A program made the translations under genes and the position numbers. This document shows positions 14,545 through 16,703 of a stretch of 16,703 nt of DNA, piece after piece; within the stretch, counting starts at the first letter, position 1; each line of letters begins with the position of its first letter. The notes beneath the pieces are model-generated. The model made no database searches. It saw only the letters and a list, made by a program, of their open reading frames with translations, and had not been told where the DNA came from. Where the stretch lies: NCBI GenBank assembly GCA_027075825.1, contig JALSZZ010000075.1, positions 1 to 16,703 of the forward strand, read 5' to 3'. Source of the DNA: Mariprofundaceae bacterium. Its GTDB lineage: Bacteria > Pseudomonadota > Zetaproteobacteria > Mariprofundales > Mariprofundaceae.

Positions 14545-16256
14545 TTTTTCAGGGACTGAATATTGCTGCAACCAGCCTGAAGTCACAGCAAAAGGCTATG
14601 GATGTTCTTTCACATAATATAGCCAATGTGAACACACCGGGTTACAGCAGACAGACGCCGGAGCTGATGACAGCGCAGCCGGAGTTTATGAACGGGATCA
14701 CTTTTGGGCGCGGAGTTAATGTCGGTTCGGTAACCAGGGCGATTGACCCGTTCCTCTCCCAACTGATGGCAAGAAATCAGTCTCAGGCCGGATATTGGGA
14801 TACCTCCACGCATTACCTGAAAAGCGTGGAGTCCGTTTTTGGTACGCTTGATACGGCGGGGCTGAATTCGGCTATCGATAATTTTTTTGCATCATGGCAG
14901 CAACTGGCCAATAACCCTTCGGGAATGGCAGAACGCCTCTCTGTCAGCTCAAATGCCCAGATGTTGGGGGGGCAGATGTCCTCGATGGTTGCGCAATTGC
15001 AGCAGGCGCAGTCACAGGTTGATCGGGATATCTCGCAGGCGATAGCGGATGCCAACTCAATCATGGATCAGATTGCGGCTCTGAATGGAAGAATATCTGC
15101 TGATTCTACAGTCGGTGCAGCTTCCAATGATTTGCTGGATCAGCGTGATCAACTTGTACAGAAGTTGAACCGGATTATACCGGTGCAGCGGGTAAACAGC
15201 ACGGGAGGGCAATTTATTCTTCAGAGTTCTGATGGTGCATTGCTGGTGCAGGGAGTGTCCGCTAATCATCTGGTTGGGCAGGGCGTCGCCGGTAATACAT
15301 TGCAGAGTGTGGCTGTTGAGGGCGGCAATGTTTTGTCTTTCAAAGATGGTGAAGGAACCATGGCATCATTGCTGGATATAAGAGATGTGAAATTTCAAGG
15401 GTATATTGACCAGTTAAACGAAATGGCTGCCAATTTGATCTTCTCGGTCAATTCAGTCCATGCTTCGGGAAGCGGCATTGCTCAGATCCATGCGGTGACC
15501 TCCAGTGCCAATTCGGTAACGCCCGCGATGCTTTTATCGGATCCCAATCAGACAATTCCTTTTGCCAATCAGATTGTGAATGGCTCATTTAATATCTATG
15601 TTGTTGATCCGGCAGGTACAGCAGTGAATCCAGGTGGCAGCGTTGTAACGATTGATCCTGCCGTGATGTCATTAAACGATATTGCCTTGGCGATCAATGC
15701 CATTCCCGGTCTGACGTCCCAGGTTGATGCAACCGGACATCTGGTTATTGATGCAGGTGCAAATACCGTTGCTTTTGGTGGTGATACAAGCAACTTTCTG
15801 GCGGCGGTTGGTATCAATACATTTTTTTCAGGACAGTCTGCGGCGGATATTGCGGTTAACGCGCAGATCGTGCGCGATGCCAACAGTATTGCTACAGGAA
15901 CTATCGATGCCGCAACTGCTACCGTGAATCAGGGCGATAATTCAGTGGCATCTGCGATTTTTCATTTGCAGACATCACCAACATCCTTGAATGGGGGCAA
16001 TGCAATGACGTTGCTGGAGCGAAGCGAGAAATTGTTGGTGGGCTATGGCAATGATGCTGCTGTGGCCATGCAACAGCAGCGTTTTATAACATATCAGGGA
16101 GATGCGCTCGCTTCCAGGCGAGAGGCTTTTTCTGGCGTGAATGTTGATGAGGAGATGGTGAAAATGATTGAGTATCAGCGTGCATATGAGGCATCGGCAA
16201 AGGTGATTCAGACGACCAACCAGATGCTTGATACCCTGATGAGGTTGTTGGGTTAA
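14541..16256 (+). CDS. flgK: Hook-filament junction protein FlgK (HAP1)
   Basis: FlgK is the first of the two junction proteins between hook and filament. The 571-residue product, slightly longer than the enteric 547, begins with LNIAATSLKSQQKAMDVLSH then NIANVNTPGYSRQ, the HAP1/rod signature, and ends with FSGVNVDEEMVKMIEYQRAY and KVIQTTNQMLDTLMRLLG. Residues about 345-400 form a 'flagellin IN-motif'-like beta unit (GSFNIYVVDPAG, then LNDIALAINAIPG and LVIDAGA), followed near 412 by GGDTSNFLAAVGINTFF, an arrangement seen in many delta- and gammaproteobacterial FlgK proteins. It starts on the ATGA overlap with flgN. Expected export through FlhA with help of FlgN. Confidence 0.96.
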   Translation: MIFQGLNIAATSLKSQQKAMDVLSHNIANVNTPGYSRQTPELMTAQPEFMNGITFGRGVNVGSVTRAIDPFLSQLMARNQSQAGYWDTSTHYLKSVESVFGTLDTAGLNSAIDNFFASWQQLANNPSGMAERLSVSSNAQMLGGQMSSMVAQLQQAQSQVDRDISQAIADANSIMDQIAALNGRISADSTVGAASNDLLDQRDQLVQKLNRIIPVQRVNSTGGQFILQSSDGALLVQGVSANHLVGQGVAGNTLQSVAVEGGNVLSFKDGEGTMASLLDIRDVKFQGYIDQLNEMAANLIFSVNSVHASGSGIAQIHAVTSSANSVTPAMLLSDPNQTIPFANQIVNGSFNIYVVDPAGTAVNPGGSVVTIDPAVMSLNDIALAINAIPGLTSQVDATGHLVIDAGANTVAFGGDTSNFLAAVGINTFFSGQSAADIAVNAQIVRDANSIATGTIDAATATVNQGDNSVASAIFHLQTSPTSLNGGNAMTLLERSEKLLVGYGNDAAVAMQQQRFITYQGDALASRREAFSGVNVDEEMVKMIEYQRAYEASAKVIQTTNQMLDTLMRLLG

Positions 16257-16261
16257 AGACA

Positions 16262-16703
16262 ATGCAGGTAAACAGCGCCCAATCCATTCAGAGTCTTCTT
16301 GCCGGGATTCACAGGCAACTGCAGAACCAATTGCAGGGCAATGAGCAGGTAGCTTCCGGTAAGCGTTTTTTACGACCTTCGGATGCTCCGGCGGACTTTC
16401 AGAAGTCTATTGATATCAGACGATCCTTGTCTTCTCTCAAGGTTGGGAAGCAGGCGATTGAAACGGGTAAATCCCGGTTGCAGGCCAGTATGGGCGCTGT
16501 TGAACAGATGCAGAATATCTTGAATAGAGGGCAGGTCATTGCCATGCAAATGGCAAACGCGACAGCATCTTCCGGAGAGCGTGCTTCCGCAGCGGTTGAA
16601 GTGGCGAATCTGCATCAATCGCTGTTGAGTCTGGCAAATTCATCCTGGCAAGGCGAACGATTATTTGCCGGCACGGCGACGAAAACAGCGCCTTTTTTCC
16701 TTG
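16262..16703 (+). CDS. flgL: Hook-filament junction protein FlgL (HAP3), 3' partial
   Basis: FlgL is the second hook-filament junction protein, on which the filament grows. Only the first 147 codons lie in the window; the frame is open at the right edge. The N-terminal helix has the flagellin-type motif NEQVASGKRFLRPSDAP (residues about 23-39), followed by long amphipathic helices, and WQGERLFAGT near residue 128 matches the family's 'n..y.FaGt.t...pF' signature. It starts five bases after the flgK stop; the ribosome binding site is weak, so translation is probably coupled to flgK. The place after flgK and the motif exclude flagellin FliC as an alternative, although the N-terminal domain is shared. 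Confidence 0.9.
   Translation, partial: MQVNSAQSIQSLLAGIHRQLQNQLQGNEQVASGKRFLRPSDAPADFQKSIDIRRSLSSLKVGKQAIETGKSRLQASMGAVEQMQNILNRGQVIAMQMANATASSGERASAAVEVANLHQSLLSLANSSWQGERLFAGTATKTAPFFL

Overview
This window is one continuous plus-strand block of flagellar genes from a Gram-negative, probably polarly flagellated bacterium. An L-ring lipoprotein (FlgH) and a P-ring protein (FlgI) show there is an outer membrane. An FlhF/FlhG pair and two sigma-54-type promoter candidates suggest polar flagellation controlled in a hierarchy. The order flgF-G-A-H-I-J-M-N-K-L behind fliQ-fliR-flhB-flhA-flhF-flhG-fliA fits proteobacteria of the delta, zeta or magnetococcal type better than enterics, but genus cannot be settled from the sequence alone.

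Layout. (1) 1-629: the 3' part of a PstS-like periplasmic binding protein, cut by the window edge, sits where fliP would normally be. (2) 698-4913: fliQ, fliR, flhB and flhA, the membrane core of the flagellar type III export apparatus, preceded by a sigma-54-like site at 670-684. (3) 4903-6766: flhF and flhG, the number and placement regulators; FlhF carries an altered G3 motif. (4) 6763-7708: a two-helix small membrane protein overlapping fliA (sigma-28). (5) 7718-9195: a poorly known block with a membrane-anchored coiled-coil/HTH-like protein in the position of SwrB, a short protein resembling a FliK without its ruler region, and two tiny ORFs. (6) 9196-9387: the largest gap (192 bp), holding a second sigma-54-like site. 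(7) 9388-13839: flgF, flgG, flgA, flgH, flgI and flgJ, for the rod, the rings, P-ring assembly and rod-cap functions. (8) 13829-16703: flgM, flgN, flgK and the start of flgL, preceded by an exact sigma-28 consensus promoter inside the end of flgJ.

How it works together. The export core and rod/ring genes look like middle-class genes started from sigma-54-type sites. FliA made from this block would read the promoter at 13770-13796 to make FlgM, its own anti-sigma factor, together with the chaperone FlgN and the hook-filament junction proteins. FlgM is then exported once the hook is finished. Most neighbouring genes overlap by 4-17 bases, so translation is probably coupled along the block.

The least explained parts, and the best places to look for something new, are 7718-9195, the small membrane protein at 6763-6984, the PstS-like gene beside fliQ, and the altered FlhF. 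No RNA genes, mobile elements, CRISPR arrays or convincing terminators were seen.
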